Shown: positions 21,652-32,828 of the stretch, piece by piece | How the letters are laid out: each line of letters begins with the position of its first letter | Position numbering within the stretch: the first letter of the stretch is position 1 | Origin: Phaeosaccion multiseriatum | Taxonomy: Eukaryota; Ochrophyta, other classes | DNA: 64,000 bases | Direction of reading: 5' to 3' | NCBI GenBank assembly: GCA_965112735.1 | Contig: OZ218956.1 | Coordinates: 1,860,001-1,924,000, forward strand | Position numbers and translations under genes: made by a program | The notes under the pieces: model-generated | Seen by the model: the letters and a program-made list of their open reading frames with translations, nothing else | What the model was told of the DNA's origin: nothing | Database searches by the model: none

Positions 21652-23526
21652 ATGCGCCTCCTCCTCCTCGTCCTCCTCCTCTTCTGCTTGTGCTTGGTCA
21701 GGACACAATGCCACTCCTCACTCGGGCTATGCATTGACCCTCTTCCTGCATATGGAGGCTCGGCTGCTTTTGCAAGCTGGGAAGATGGACGCTCTGGTCT
21801 TTCGTGGTCATCAGGGGGGGAGACCGAAGAGGGAGACCGCTGTGATGGAGTAAGTAGAGACCGTGAGGATGTGCAGAACAGGGAGGAGGCTGCACTCGGA
21901 CCAAAGGCGGCAAAGATATGTCGGCTTGTCCGAGGGGGGTGCGCGAGAGCGAACGATAGATCAGACGCCCGGGGCGACGGTTCCGATTCTGTGGATGTGG
22001 ACGGGTTTCTTGACCCCGTCATTCATGTAGCAAGGGGGGGCGGGGAAGTGGTGTACCACGAGCAGCCGAGAGGCTGGCCCTGGCGACGGCGGCAACGTGG
22101 GCCTCGGCAGTACCTCCAGGAAAAGAGACAGGAGCAGCTCGAGTGGGAGAAGGAGCACAGTCCCGAGCAGCACCAGGATTATCAGCAGCAGCCGCGGCAG
22201 CATGAGCCGCAGCACAAGTCGCAGCACGCACAGCAGCGGCAACAACAGCAGCACCAGTTGATGGTACAACAGCAGCAGCACCAGCAGGAGGTGGTGGTAG
22301 AGCAGCAGCACGAGCTCCCTGGTAGGTTAGAGAAGTCCACTCGAAGCCTCGGCCTGCTGAGGGCCATCAGGGACATCATCGACTGGCTAACCCATCTGCT
22401 CACACTCGGCAGTGTGCGGCGTGCCCGAGGCCGCAGCGGCACTGGCACCACCAAAGCCAAAAAGAAGAAGGCCGCATCGGAGGTGGAGTCTCAACGCACC
22501 GTGTCCAAGGCGGTACCGTCAAAGTACATGCCCCTCCTCGCGGAACTTCGCCGTCAAGTCGAACCCTTGGAGACTCGAGCAGCGCTGGTGAAGCACGCCC
22601 TCACAGACGTTACACTGGGCCGGTATCTAGAGAATGCGTATTGGGACCCCGCGCCCAAGGGCAAGAAGACTGTGTTAGAGACGATTGAGTACACCATCCG
22701 CTGGAGGGAGACCTTCCGTCCACAGGACTTGACGGCAGCGTACATTAAGCAAATGCCCGACGCTCAGGCCGGAGCGCTCTACGTACATGGCCATGACCTT
22801 TGTCTCCGGCCGGTCGTCTACTTTAGCCCTGGTTTGATCAAGGATTTCGACAGACGCAAGGGGGCGGAGCTGCTCACATACACGCTGGAGAGAGCAACGG
22901 CGAATATGCCGAGTGACTGCGAGGAATATACATTCGTCATCGACTGCCAGGGCTGGGGGCTGCACCACTTCCCTCCCGTCGGTTACATTAGGCACATCTT
23001 CTCCCTCCTCATGGCACACTACCCCATGCGACTCGGTCACGTGGTGCTCATCAATTTTGGTACGACAATGAGTCTTGTGTGGCGCATCGTCAGTCCTCTT
23101 GTAACGGACAGGACCAAAAGGAAGATGAAGTTTGTACCGGTGGGCAGCGAGAAGACTCGGCTTCTTGATTTTATCGCCTCAGAGATGCTGCCGAGGAAGT
23201 TCAGGCGAGAAGAGGACTGCACGGCAGAAAAGGAGGACAGCAGCAGGGGTGGAGCAGCTACTGCAGAGGCGGAAGAGAAGGGCTGGAAGTGGAGAAGGAG
23301 AAAGCTGTCAGGGAAGGTGACGACTCTGGCGTCGTTGGCTGTGCATCGGAGGACCACCTCTGATGACGCCACGTCCTATTCGACAGCGGTGGACTTTGAC
23401 GCAGAGAGGTACTTTAGCGCGGATGTGCACCGCCATTATCATGAGGGGAGGTGGGCGAAGGAGGAGAAGGAGAGCAAGCTTAAGGGGTGGTTCCATCAGA
23501 AGAAGAAGAAGGAGAAAATAGAATGA
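21652..23526 (+). CDS. CRAL-TRIO (Sec14-like) lipid-binding protein with signal peptide
   Basis: A single uninterrupted frame of 624 residues, unusual beside heavily split neighbours. The start [20 protein letters not shown] is a strong signal peptide or anchor. A long polar region follows (acidic, then Gln/His-rich at about residues 165-225, including the QLMVQQQQHQQ form of the dispersed motif). A basic patch (TKAKKKKAA) precedes the lipid-binding part. The CRAL-TRIO-N helices run from about residue 290 (YMPLLAELRRQV ... ALTDVTLGRYLENAYWD ... ETIEYTIRWRETFRP). The Sec14 lobe runs from about 360 to 530: LRPVVYFSPGLIKD, EEYTFVIDCQGWGLHHFPPV, LLMAHYPMRLGHVVLINFGT, VWRIVSPLVTDRTKRKMKFV. It should bind or transfer a phosphoinositide or other lipid. 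The signal peptide makes an endomembrane or plastid-envelope site likely. Confidence 0.87.
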   Translation: MRLLLLVLLLFCLCLVRTQCHSSLGLCIDPLPAYGGSAAFASWEDGRSGLSWSSGGETEEGDRCDGVSRDREDVQNREEAALGPKAAKICRLVRGGCARANDRSDARGDGSDSVDVDGFLDPVIHVARGGGEVVYHEQPRGWPWRRRQRGPRQYLQEKRQEQLEWEKEHSPEQHQDYQQQPRQHEPQHKSQHAQQRQQQQHQLMVQQQQHQQEVVVEQQHELPGRLEKSTRSLGLLRAIRDIIDWLTHLLTLGSVRRARGRSGTGTTKAKKKKAASEVESQRTVSKAVPSKYMPLLAELRRQVEPLETRAALVKHALTDVTLGRYLENAYWDPAPKGKKTVLETIEYTIRWRETFRPQDLTAAYIKQMPDAQAGALYVHGHDLCLRPVVYFSPGLIKDFDRRKGAELLTYTLERATANMPSDCEEYTFVIDCQGWGLHHFPPVGYIRHIFSLLMAHYPMRLGHVVLINFGTTMSLVWRIVSPLVTDRTKRKMKFVPVGSEKTRLLDFIASEMLPRKFRREEDCTAEKEDSSRGGAATAEAEEKGWKWRRRKLSGKVTTLASLAVHRRTTSDDATSYSTAVDFDAERYFSADVHRHYHEGRWAKEEKESKLKGWFHQKKKKEKIE

Positions 23527-23832
23527 TGGAGGAGGGGAGGAGAGGCGATTCCGCATGTGTGCGCTGGATTGGGTTTACAGCCGCGTTTGGGCGCGGTTGA
23601 TGGCAGAGGTAAACGTACTAGAGATGGATAAGAAGGGGAGCGAGAGAGCGCGGGTCAGAAGTTGAAGTATTTATTAGGAACAACGGGGAGTGGGGAGGAG
23701 GAAGGGAAAAAAAATAGAAAAAAACAGACTGCGTTGGGGTAAAGAAAATTTACAGCTGGCGACGATTGGATGTAGAATACGTGCGGATCTACAACTGTAG
23801 GGAAAGTAAAATGTGAAAGAAGATAGTTGGCG
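23527..23832. other. Spacer CRAL-TRIO to membrane protein
   Basis: 306 bp, less G+C-rich than the surroundings, with no gene seen. It must hold the CRAL-TRIO 3' end and the promoter of the next gene. Confidence 0.45.
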
Positions 23833-24645
23833 ATGTGCGCGGGTCCGAAGAAGAAGGTCGCCGCGCTTCGATTCGGCGTCCACGGCTGGTGCGGCGCTTC
23901 ATCCACGGCTCTGACGTGCGGCGCCCTTGTCGCGCGGCTGGTGGGAACAGAGCTCGCCGACTGGTGGTGGTGGTTATCTCTCTGGGCCGCGGCGACGGCG
24001 GCTCTCACGGCTTGGGCGGGGCTTCCTCTGGTCGGGCAGGCCCCTGTGTGCACCGTAATTGCAAGGAACGTGGTGCCACCTCACCGCGAGGCTTTCCGTC
24101 GGACCGGTGAATCCGTCTTCTACCTGAGCGGGAGGCTCGTTTGGCAACACCTTCGGCCATGGTACGTGCAGCACGCATACTATGCCACTGCTATGACAGA
24201 ATCGGTCATGGTATTCGATGGATGGGTAGATTGGGCGTGGGGCTTTGCGGCACTGCTATTCACAGCGTGGAAATTCATGCCCAGCCCTCAGGGGACGGAG
24301 TGGCGGAACGGCAACACCTACGTCTTCGTGCTACCCATGGCGGGAGGCCTCTTGGTGGACTCCGCCTTTCAGCTGCCCGCCCTCCGGTACTTGTTCCAGC
24401 CGCAGGGTACTTCAGCTCCAGGGGTGGATGGTCCGCTGGGCGATTGGAATGAGCAGGTCGTGGGGGTGACAGATCTGCTATTCGTGCTGCTTTCGGCGTT
24501 ACTGGTGGCATTTGCGTTCACGCTGGCGTTCCGGGGCGTCCTTGACATTCGGCGATGCTACTGGACATCGGCCGCTCTTGTGCACAGCATCTGCGTCCAC
24601 CTCACCTTTAGAGCAATCCGCTTCGTGGCGGCCCGCCTCACGTAG
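23833..24645 (+). CDS. Uncharacterised polytopic membrane protein
   Basis: An intronless frame of 270 residues from ATG 23833 to TAG. The N terminus is basic (MCAGPKKKVAALRFG). Hydrophobic segments are near residues 20-40, 47-75 (WWWWLSLWAAATAALTAWAG), 135-155 (WAWGFAALLFTAWKF), 168-188 (TYVFVLPMAGGLLVDSAF), 215-240 (DLLFVLLSALLVAFAFTLAF) and weakly near the end, so five or six helices are plausible. A conserved-looking loop with RRTGESVFYLSGRLVWQHL separates helices 2 and 3. Composition is not repetitive and codon usage resembles that of its neighbours, which supports a real gene. I do not recognise the family. The CRAL-TRIO gene upstream is in the same orientation, 306 bp away, but there is no sign of joint function. 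Confidence 0.6.
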   Translation: MCAGPKKKVAALRFGVHGWCGASSTALTCGALVARLVGTELADWWWWLSLWAAATAALTAWAGLPLVGQAPVCTVIARNVVPPHREAFRRTGESVFYLSGRLVWQHLRPWYVQHAYYATAMTESVMVFDGWVDWAWGFAALLFTAWKFMPSPQGTEWRNGNTYVFVLPMAGGLLVDSAFQLPALRYLFQPQGTSAPGVDGPLGDWNEQVVGVTDLLFVLLSALLVAFAFTLAFRGVLDIRRCYWTSAALVHSICVHLTFRAIRFVAARLT

Positions 24646-25100
24646 GCCTCTGATAGCCTTAGCTTCGCTGCCTTGGTCAGCCTGCTGAGCGAAAGGGCTT
24701 TGCTTTGGGACGGACATTTCAGCCTGCCCGGCAGGTGTTTCGCACTGTCAGAGAGTGCCCTGTGGAATGTCACCAACCCCGTTCGTCAGGCTGCGTGCTC
24801 CCAAGTGTTCTGTACTCTATAGATAGAGGGAGTACAATGCCATTATACATACAGCCCCCCATCCTCCCCTTCTCCGTTCTTGAGGGACCATCGTCCCAAA
24901 AAAATAGAAAGTAGAGGGTGGAGAAATTCTTCGGTCACAATCGGCACCATAACATTAACGTTTAATAAAGTATAGACTGATCTCTGGCTTGAAGGGAGCA
25001 GTCAGTCAGTCTTCAGGCGCGTGTGTTGCACCACGACACGACACACTACATCATATGGACAGCACGGATTAAACATGTAGCAGGGCCTCTCTCGCCCTCC

Positions 25101-25141
<41 letters not shown>

Positions 25142-25941
25142 CGGTCACACTGAAACGGTCCTTCCTCCTTGGAACAGCGCCAGACGCCGCTGAAAGTAGA
25201 GGCATACGGGTCGTCGCACAGCCAGGGAGGGCAGACGCGACGCAGGCAGAGGGAAGGCGGGACAGAAAACGCAGCAGAGGCGGAGGGAGAGAGGAGAGAG
25301 AGGAGGCGGAGCAGTAGCAGTCAGACCTTCCGTCGAAGGACACAGGTTGGGGGGGGCAAATAGGCAACGCTTGAAAGTGGGAAGGCGCGGCCAGACTTCG
25401 GGTTGGTCGGTCGGTCTGGCGGATGGAGCTGGGGTGTGTGTGTGTGTGTGTGTGTCTGTGTGTGTGTGTACGTGTGTGTGGGGGGGGTACGGGTCAGGAC
25501 TTGGTACGATAGCAGTACAGTACCTTTATGTCTCTGTAGCGTCTGTACTCGTCCTCAACGCCCACGAGATCTGATTCGGTAGACACCTGTTCGAGCACAA
25601 GCACAAGTCACACACAGGCAGAGGGAGAGCAAAGCACAGCCAAGGGGGGGTGGAGTGCGCCGCCAAATATAGGAAACGTACTTCACAAAGACACGACTGC
25701 ATGGAGAGTTCTGACAACCACCCCCCCCCGCCTCCCCCTTTCACACAGAGGAGGGGACCTTTGACCACACAAGACAAGAAGAGTGTTGGCTCCAATACAC
25801 GCAACTCAAATCAAGCAGCAAACACAAAAGGCAAAATACAACAACAACAACAACAAAACTCAAATCTCTCTCTCGCTCCCCGTTGTTCGCATCCTTCCCC
25901 TCCCTTCCGCCATTCTTTTGCCCCTCCCGCTTCCTGACATA
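24646..25941. other. Convergent spacer, membrane protein / RhoGAP gene
   Basis: About 1.3 kb with no coding region supported. It holds a possible polyadenylation context (TTAATAAAG near 24961), a CT microsatellite (about 25110-25138), a GT microsatellite (about 25435-25480) and an ACA run (about 25838-25857). Confidence 0.5.
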
Positions 25942-26884
25942 CTACTCATCCAAGCCCTGACCGACCTGTCGCCCATTGGTCTGCATGAACTGCTTCTCAT
26001 ACGCCTTGAGGATTGCGTGAAGCCGCCTCTTCTCCTTGGTCAGCCCCTCCACATCCACGTCCAAGGCTCGCCTCTTGCTTACGCTTGGGCCAGGGTAAGG
26101 GCTCTGGGACTTGGCCTTGGCTCCATTGGCAAGAGGGTGGGTAGTGTTGTTTCTGCTGTTCGTGCTGCTGCTCGCACCTGCCCCAGCCTCTGCCCTGTTC
26201 TCTTCATCCGAGAGATTTTCATCCGCCTCCTCTTGCGGTTCGTCCTGCTGTTTCATGCTATCGAGGAGCGTGGTAAGGTCCTTCAACTCCACTTCCGCGC
26301 TGCGAATATCTCGCTTCAACCCTTTCGCCCCCAGAAAGAGAGAGGGAGAGAGAAGAGGGTAGAAAGCGAAGGGAGGAGGGGCGTAAGGTTTACAACAACA
26401 ACCTCAACACCAGTGGGGTATATACCTCAACACCAGTGGGGTATGTACCGGTCTCGAGGAGCGGAGGGAGGAGGGGCGTAAGGTTAGACCACGGATGAGA
26501 ACGCTCTCACTCTGGGTTCCAGTCCGAAACTTCGTTTGGTCTTCCCATATTGAATGCTTGCTCCCTTCCCCCTCATCGGCAGTCTATGGCATTTTGTCCT
26601 CCAATGCCCCAGACTCCAGTCGGATGAGCACCGCGCAGTTTCAAGCTGTGCTGCACACACCACATACACCTCCATCCATATACAGGCGAGGAGAATGCCC
26701 TCGTCTCCCTCCCTCCCTCCTCCCCCCCCCCATGCCGCACCATTATATCGCTCGTACTCCTCCCGCATGGGCTCTTTCTCGGCTTTGGAGGGCGCTCTGC
26801 CGTTCTCCTCAAAGAAGAGCATGTCGAAGTGCTTTAGATTCTCTTTCACCGCACACTTCTCCTCCTGCAACGCCTGGAGAGCCC

Positions 26885-26915
<31 letters not shown>

Positions 26916-28858
26916 GCGAGTGCGACGCAGAATACAAAGCGCATAATAAAATTAATCAATCAATCAATCAATCAATCATTGAGTGAGCGGGGAGAGCAGG
27001 GGAGGTGTTAGGGTTTTAGACATGGCCCCAACAACTTGCAAACAACTCCCTTCCTTCCCTTTGGGCTGCACAACACCACAGCCCATCCCCCTCCCCTCTC
27101 CAGAGCAAAGGAGGGGGGGAGCCCTACGCGCAACCAGGACAGGCACACAAACAGAGAGACAGACAGACAAACAGACAGACAGACAAACAGACAGAGAGAG
27201 AGAGAAGAACAGCGCCCATCCAGTGCCATCCATAGTGTTTCGACTCTTGACTCGATTGACACGGACTTCCCCCCCCCTACTTTCCTCCTTACCTTGAGTT
27301 TCCACGCAATCTCGAGCGCCTGTACTTCATGCACTGCCGCCGACGCCTCAACCTCATCCGACAGCCGCAGCAGAGGGTTTCCACCGTCGACACTCGCCCA
27401 GCGCCGCCCACCCCACCCCTGTTGCTTCCCCAGGCGCAGATCCAGTTCTACTGACTCTGAATCCTCCTCCTTCTCCTCCTCGACTGGGAAACCCTCCTTG
27501 GCCTCGCCTCCTCCCTCGGTCTGTGCGGGAGATGGCCAAGCGCCGTCGGACAAGGGGCTCAAGGGGCTGATGCTGTTGCCTATGACGCCCGGTGCCTGTT
27601 GCTGCTTGCCCCCCGACTTTCCAGCGGTACCAATCGCTGCTGCGGTAGAGCACTCCGAGGAGGGGGGGGGTGAGGAATTCGCGTTGATGTTGGACCACCT
27701 GTATGTGATAGCCATAGCCACGTGTGTCGTCCGTCAGGGAGGAGGAGGGCAAGGAGGAGGAGGAGGAGGAGGAGGAGGAGGAGGAGGAGGACGACGACGA
27801 CAAGGACTCAGCCATGGCACCCTACGTCAGCACGAGCGAGCACTTGAAGGTAACCATCTGCCATCTGCCCACCCCTCATGACTTAGCAAGTATCTGAAGC
27901 GAACCCACCTGCTCTGCTGCACAGGGGTGAGAAAGCCTTGCGGCCCTGACCCCGACCTAGACACCGACTCTGAGGGGGGTGGAGAGAGAAGCAGCGCCCC
28001 AGCAGGACTCAAGCTCGGGCTGCGCAGCTTCTGCAGAGAGGCAGGGCTAGCGTCTGTGGTTGTGCTGTTGCTGCTGCTGCTGCTGTTATTGCTGGTGTTG
28101 CTGCTGGTGCTGCTGGTGCTGCTCCTCCTGCTGCTGTCACTGCTCCTCCTGCGCCTGCCGTACCGGATAGCGTTCCAGCCCCAGCTGCTGATGCTGCTGC
28201 TGAGACTGCTAGTGCCCATAGGACTACTAATGCTGCTGCCCATAGAGCTAGAAGTACAGCTGATGCCCGTCGTATGACTACTGCTGCCGCTGGAGTGGTG
28301 CCGGGCTGTGCGAGGAACACTCGGGTAGGCGAGGCGGGACACACAGCCTCGATACAGCGCCTGCACCCTGCACGCTGCGTCGTGCCGGATAAGCTTCCTC
28401 CACTGCTTGTATTGGCCGTATGTTGACGCCAAGGGAGCTCTCTCACGCCCTGATGAGAGGGGAGGGGGAGGGGGGGAGGGAACCTGAGGTTCGGGTGTTT
28501 GGAATGTTCAGGGGAGAACGACAAGTGGGCCACGCCACCACCACAAAAAACAATCCGTCCCCTCCTTCTCCTGCTCCTCCTCCTCCTCCTCCTGCTGCGG
28601 CTGCTGCTACTTGTCGGGAAAACAGAGGAAGGGGTGCAATGTCTTTGAAGGCATTCATTCATGTGGTGCTTCCACAGACCTACCCTTGGGCAGGTGGCCG
28701 TATCTGCTATTGAAGCTCTCCTCGTAACGTCTGATCTGTGACCGGAGCACTCGCAGGGCCTGTGTGATGGCGCGGCGGTCCCTGGTGTCGGAGATGCTCC
28801 CCTCCATGGCCAGGAAGCTGCAGATGGCACCAGATGGGACAGGAAAGAACAGCACACA

Positions 28859-28899
<41 letters not shown>

Positions 28900-31076
28900 A
28901 AGTACGAGGGTACATAAGGCAAACATGTCATGCGGCGGTAGGCATGGAACGGTTAGGAGCGGTTACGTTCTGAGAGACAAAACACACGCATGCGACACCT
29001 CTCCATCGTGTCAGGACACTTGGGTCCGTTCGTGGTGCGTGCCTCGTGTGCGTGCGTGTTTCGGTTCTTCTCACCTCAGTCCCATCGGTGACGTCACAAA
29101 GTAGTCCACTCTTGCTGCCGCTGCCGCCCCCCCGGGCTCGTCCTCCTCGTCCTCTTCTCTCGGGGGGGCCTTGACCATGTCCACGAGAGCAGAGCGGCGA
29201 CGGCGGAACTCGGGAGGGGTCCGGGACGGGGTGCGGGCAGCAGCAGCAGCAGCAGCAGCAGCAGTGGTAGCAGCAGCACCACCACCACCACCCGCAGCAG
29301 CAGATGGTGATACAGCAGCACCTCTACCTCCATATACTCGCCTTTGAGGTATGTCCAGCGCCTGCACTTGTGCCTTCTCCTCGTTGCCAACCACCTTCGC
29401 AGCGGCAGCACCTCCCCACCCACTACCTCCACCAAAAGCAGCCCTCCACCCCCTCGCTTGTCCGGCGGCGACTATTGGCTCAGGTGTCTTCACTTCTGCT
29501 GCTCTGCCTCCAAAGCCCGTCGTCCCTGCGATCTCCCGCTCCACAACGCTGTCCTCCTCCTCATCGGACGAGTCGCATTCCCCCTCATGGAAGAGCAGAC
29601 TCACACTGCAAATATAAGCAGAAAACATACACACAAACACACAAACACCCGTACACACACACACACAGGAACATATAGAGAGAGCCCTATCATGTTAGGG
29701 GTGTCAAAGGAGGCTGTGGACGTAGCGCACACACACACAACATGGGCATGGTTCCGTGGGCATGACGCTGCAACAGACAGGGGGGGGGGGGGGGGTGGCT
29801 GTGCCCATTTGTCTACCCACCACACACACAACCAACCTCAACCCCCAACTGCGCAGTACAAGCACAGCACAAGCACAGTCGGGTACCTACCTGTCGTTGA
29901 GGAGCCGCTGCAGTATGTTAATGTCCAGCATACCCCCTCGCTGGCGCACGCTCCTCATAATCTTCTCCGAGTGGTCTGCAGCAGCATCGATCTTTCGCCC
30001 TTCTCCTCCCCCCCTATTGCCTCCTCCTTCTCTTCCTCCTCCTCCTCGCCGCCGCCTTCGATGGATCTCGCCTTCCCCTCTTGATGCTCCAATATCGATG
30101 GCACTGACACTCAGTTGCGCCTCTTGTTCGAACACGCCCGGATCATCAATCATTGCTCGCTACGTTCGTTACGTAAGGCCCAGGGCAATAATGGCACAAT
30201 GTGGGGTGCAGCAGCGAGGGGATCGAGGGGGGTTCCTTAAGTCATTAAGTGGGGCGCTCGGCACCGATGAGAACGTAAGGGGACAAGTCGGGAAGCGAAC
30301 AAGTAGCACTCGTCAGCCAGTCAGCCAGTCTGTCAGTCACCACGCACGCACGCACGCACTCACTCACTCACTCACCACCACGGAGCTAATCTTTTTAAGG
30401 TCGAGTGCGTGCCTAACCGACATGTAAGCGGACCCCTCGGGGCGACACACCACAGGGGCGAACACGCCGGCCAAACTATCAGAACTCATGGAGTTCACGG
30501 CGGCCTCCCTGGGATGGCAGTGGATGGGGTGGGGGGGGGGAGCCGGTGGATGTGTTGGGTACGTGGGTGGGTGTCAGGACCGTAGGTGGGGGCGGGAGTG
30601 GTTAGTAAGGTATGGCAGCGGATGTCGAATGTTAGGAACCTTCCATCCATCTCTGTCTCCCCCTTCCCTCTCCCATCTGAATGAGCGGAGCCTCATCACC
30701 CCTCACCCCTACACCCCCTCCTTCCTCACCCCTTACCTCGTGACTTGCTGCAGAAAGTCCATGACGAGCTGGAGCAGGCGTCGCTGATCCTCGTCAAGCC
30801 TCTCCACGAGATCCGCCACCTTCTCTCTCAAGATGGCAGCAGAAGGCTCCGATCGCTGTCCTGCGGGGGGGCTGTTGCCCGATGTATCCATCGACTTTCG
30901 CGGCCTATCGAGAGCATGCACAACAGCACAAGGGCATTTAGGACGGCAGGGGAGGGAAGGAGGGTACGAAGATCCTGACCAAGTCGGACGCACACTTCGT
31001 CCCTACCTTCTCCTCGGCTTGAATCTGTTCTTCTTCCCACTGAGCTCCAATGCTTTGGTATCGTCATCCGCAGAAG

Positions 31077-31110
<34 letters not shown>

Positions 31111-32158
31111 TGTTCCCGCCTCTACCACCGACGAGTACAGCCGGAAAGGCACCAGCGGCTGAGGCAGTCTGTGCAAATGCCACACGACCAGACCTGTGGG
31201 TTACAGCAGCCCACAAAACACCTCACAGGAATTAGTTCAGCCCTGCGGCTTTGTGTTTTGGGAAAGCAGTAGGGCGAGGATGATGCCAAGCAGCTGACAA
31301 AATGCAACTCGCAAGATCCGCACGCACCTGCCAAGACGTGGGGACTCTCCTCTTCTTTGAGCTTGTGCAGCCCTTCCGCGCACGTGCGAGTGTAAAGCGT
31401 CCGGATCTCCGTCAGGCTGGCAGACTGCCCGAACAGCTGTGCTGTGTGCAGACCTGTCACACGGGAAGGGAGAGAGGAAGGGGCGGAGGGGTCGTGGGAA
31501 AAGGAGTGGTGTAGCAGAGGAGTGAAGTGGGGGCGTTGGACTTTGGACAGCAGTGCATGAGAAAGGGAAGAGGAAAGAAAGTGGTGCTGCGCGGAGCCTG
31601 ATTCTTTCACAATTTCTCCCTTGTACACCCTCATCTCTACTCCGTCACTACTTCTTCGGCCGCTGACCTCCACATCGCCACTCTCCTACTTTGACTACCA
31701 CACCTCGCCACTCTCCTACTTTGACTACCACACCTCGCTACTCTCCTACTTTGACTACCACACCTCACCACTCTCCTACTTTGACTACCACACCTCGCCA
31801 CTCTCCTACTTTGACTACCACACCTCGCCACTCTCCTACTTTGACTACCACACCTCGCCACTCTCCTACCCTGACTACCACACCTCGCCACTCTCCTACT
31901 TTGACTACCACACCTCGCCACTCTCCTACTTTGACTACCACACCTCGTCACTCTCCTACTTTGACTACCACACCTCGCCACTCTCTTACTTTGACTAAAC
32001 TACTATCACACCCTTACGACTGCAAATCCGAAAAAGGCAAAATAGGTCAACGGCGGAATTGTGGCGCAAAAGCCTCAGGGAGGGAGCTTACCTCTGCACT
32101 GTAGCTCCTTGAAGGTGGCCTCAAGGAGATCCCAGCTTGAAACTGAATTTCCCTCCAT
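25942..32158 (-). CDS. RhoGAP protein with FAM13-like helical repeats and IQ motif
   Basis: Twelve exons in transcript order: 32158-32092, 31453-31328, 31193-31007, 30904-30737, 30508-30376, 30159-29891, 29605-29075, 28817-28684, 28449-27909, 27698-27293, 26873-26741 and 26321-25942. All phases join, giving 1024 residues. The RhoGAP domain spans residues 1 to about 240: [85 protein letters not shown] and [13 protein letters not shown]. The arginine-finger position is Gly31 (LFGQSAS where active GAPs read F-R-x-S). The C-terminal half has three stretches like the FAM13A C-terminal domain: [40 protein letters not shown] with [13 protein letters not shown], and [20 protein letters not shown]. 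An IQ-like [10 protein letters not shown] lies between them. Long Ala/Gly/Ser-rich linkers separate the domains. A cytosolic Rho-family regulator or scaffold is inferred. Confidence 0.82.
31671..31997. repeat. 30-bp minisatellite, 11 copies, in RhoGAP intron 1
   Basis: Ten full units and one partial unit of 30 bp, each beginning CACCTCGCCA and ending TTGACTACCA, with only single-base variants (for example CCCTGACTACCA in one unit). The period is a multiple of three, so every frame stays open, which explains the long artificial ORFs on both strands. It lies inside intron 31454-32091. Confidence 0.95.
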
Positions 32159-32828
32159 GGGCGCTCTGCCACTTACTTAAACGCTCGGCCCTCGTCGAAT
32201 TTTGTTTTGTTCCTTCACCGTACGCCAACTTGGAGCACCAACACGCAAAGAACCCCCTCGGGGTTGGATCGTTTCGACATCGCCGCCCTCGATATCCGCC
32301 CTCCCTTTGTCTAAAATTCCCTTCAAAAGAGACCTGGAGAAGCCACGGGAGAGAGAGAGAGGGCTATACTGGTGCTTTGCTACTCGTATCTATCTATCCA
32401 GGGACTTGCCGCTCGATGGGTACCGTGAATACGTGGGGAAAATAGGTCGAAGTGCTCGATGTAAAGGACACTTGAGGACGTCCTCTTGCTGTGGTTCTTA
32501 CTCTTTTAAGTGTGCCCACCTGCACCGCAGGCAGGCAGGCACCCTCGTAGCCCAGTATTTGTACGAGCAGCAAGGAGGAAAGCAGAGGTGTCGATAGGCT
32601 GTGGCAACGGAGGGGGAGTAGGACATACCTGGCGCTTGTAGCAGCAGGAGCAGGGAGTAGGAGCAGCAACATCAGTGGAGGTTAAAAAATCTCTCTCTTG
32701 ACGGCCAAGTGCTGTTTTCATCAGGCTCCTGTTTCATCTGGCTAAACTTGCACCCATCCCAATACCAGCGGAGAGCAAGAAGCCGCAGCGGGAGAGCCAT
32801 AGACTCCTTTAGGGCAGATAGTGGAAGA
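32159..32828. promoter_or_regulatory. Divergent intergenic region RhoGAP / OGT
   Basis: 670 bp between divergent starts, less repetitive than most spacers; should contain both promoters. No core element is identified with confidence, and open frames here lack domains. Confidence 0.45.

Noticed and set aside
31671-31997. Possible CRISPR-like array
   Set aside because: Units are strictly tandem with no spacers, in a eukaryotic intron.
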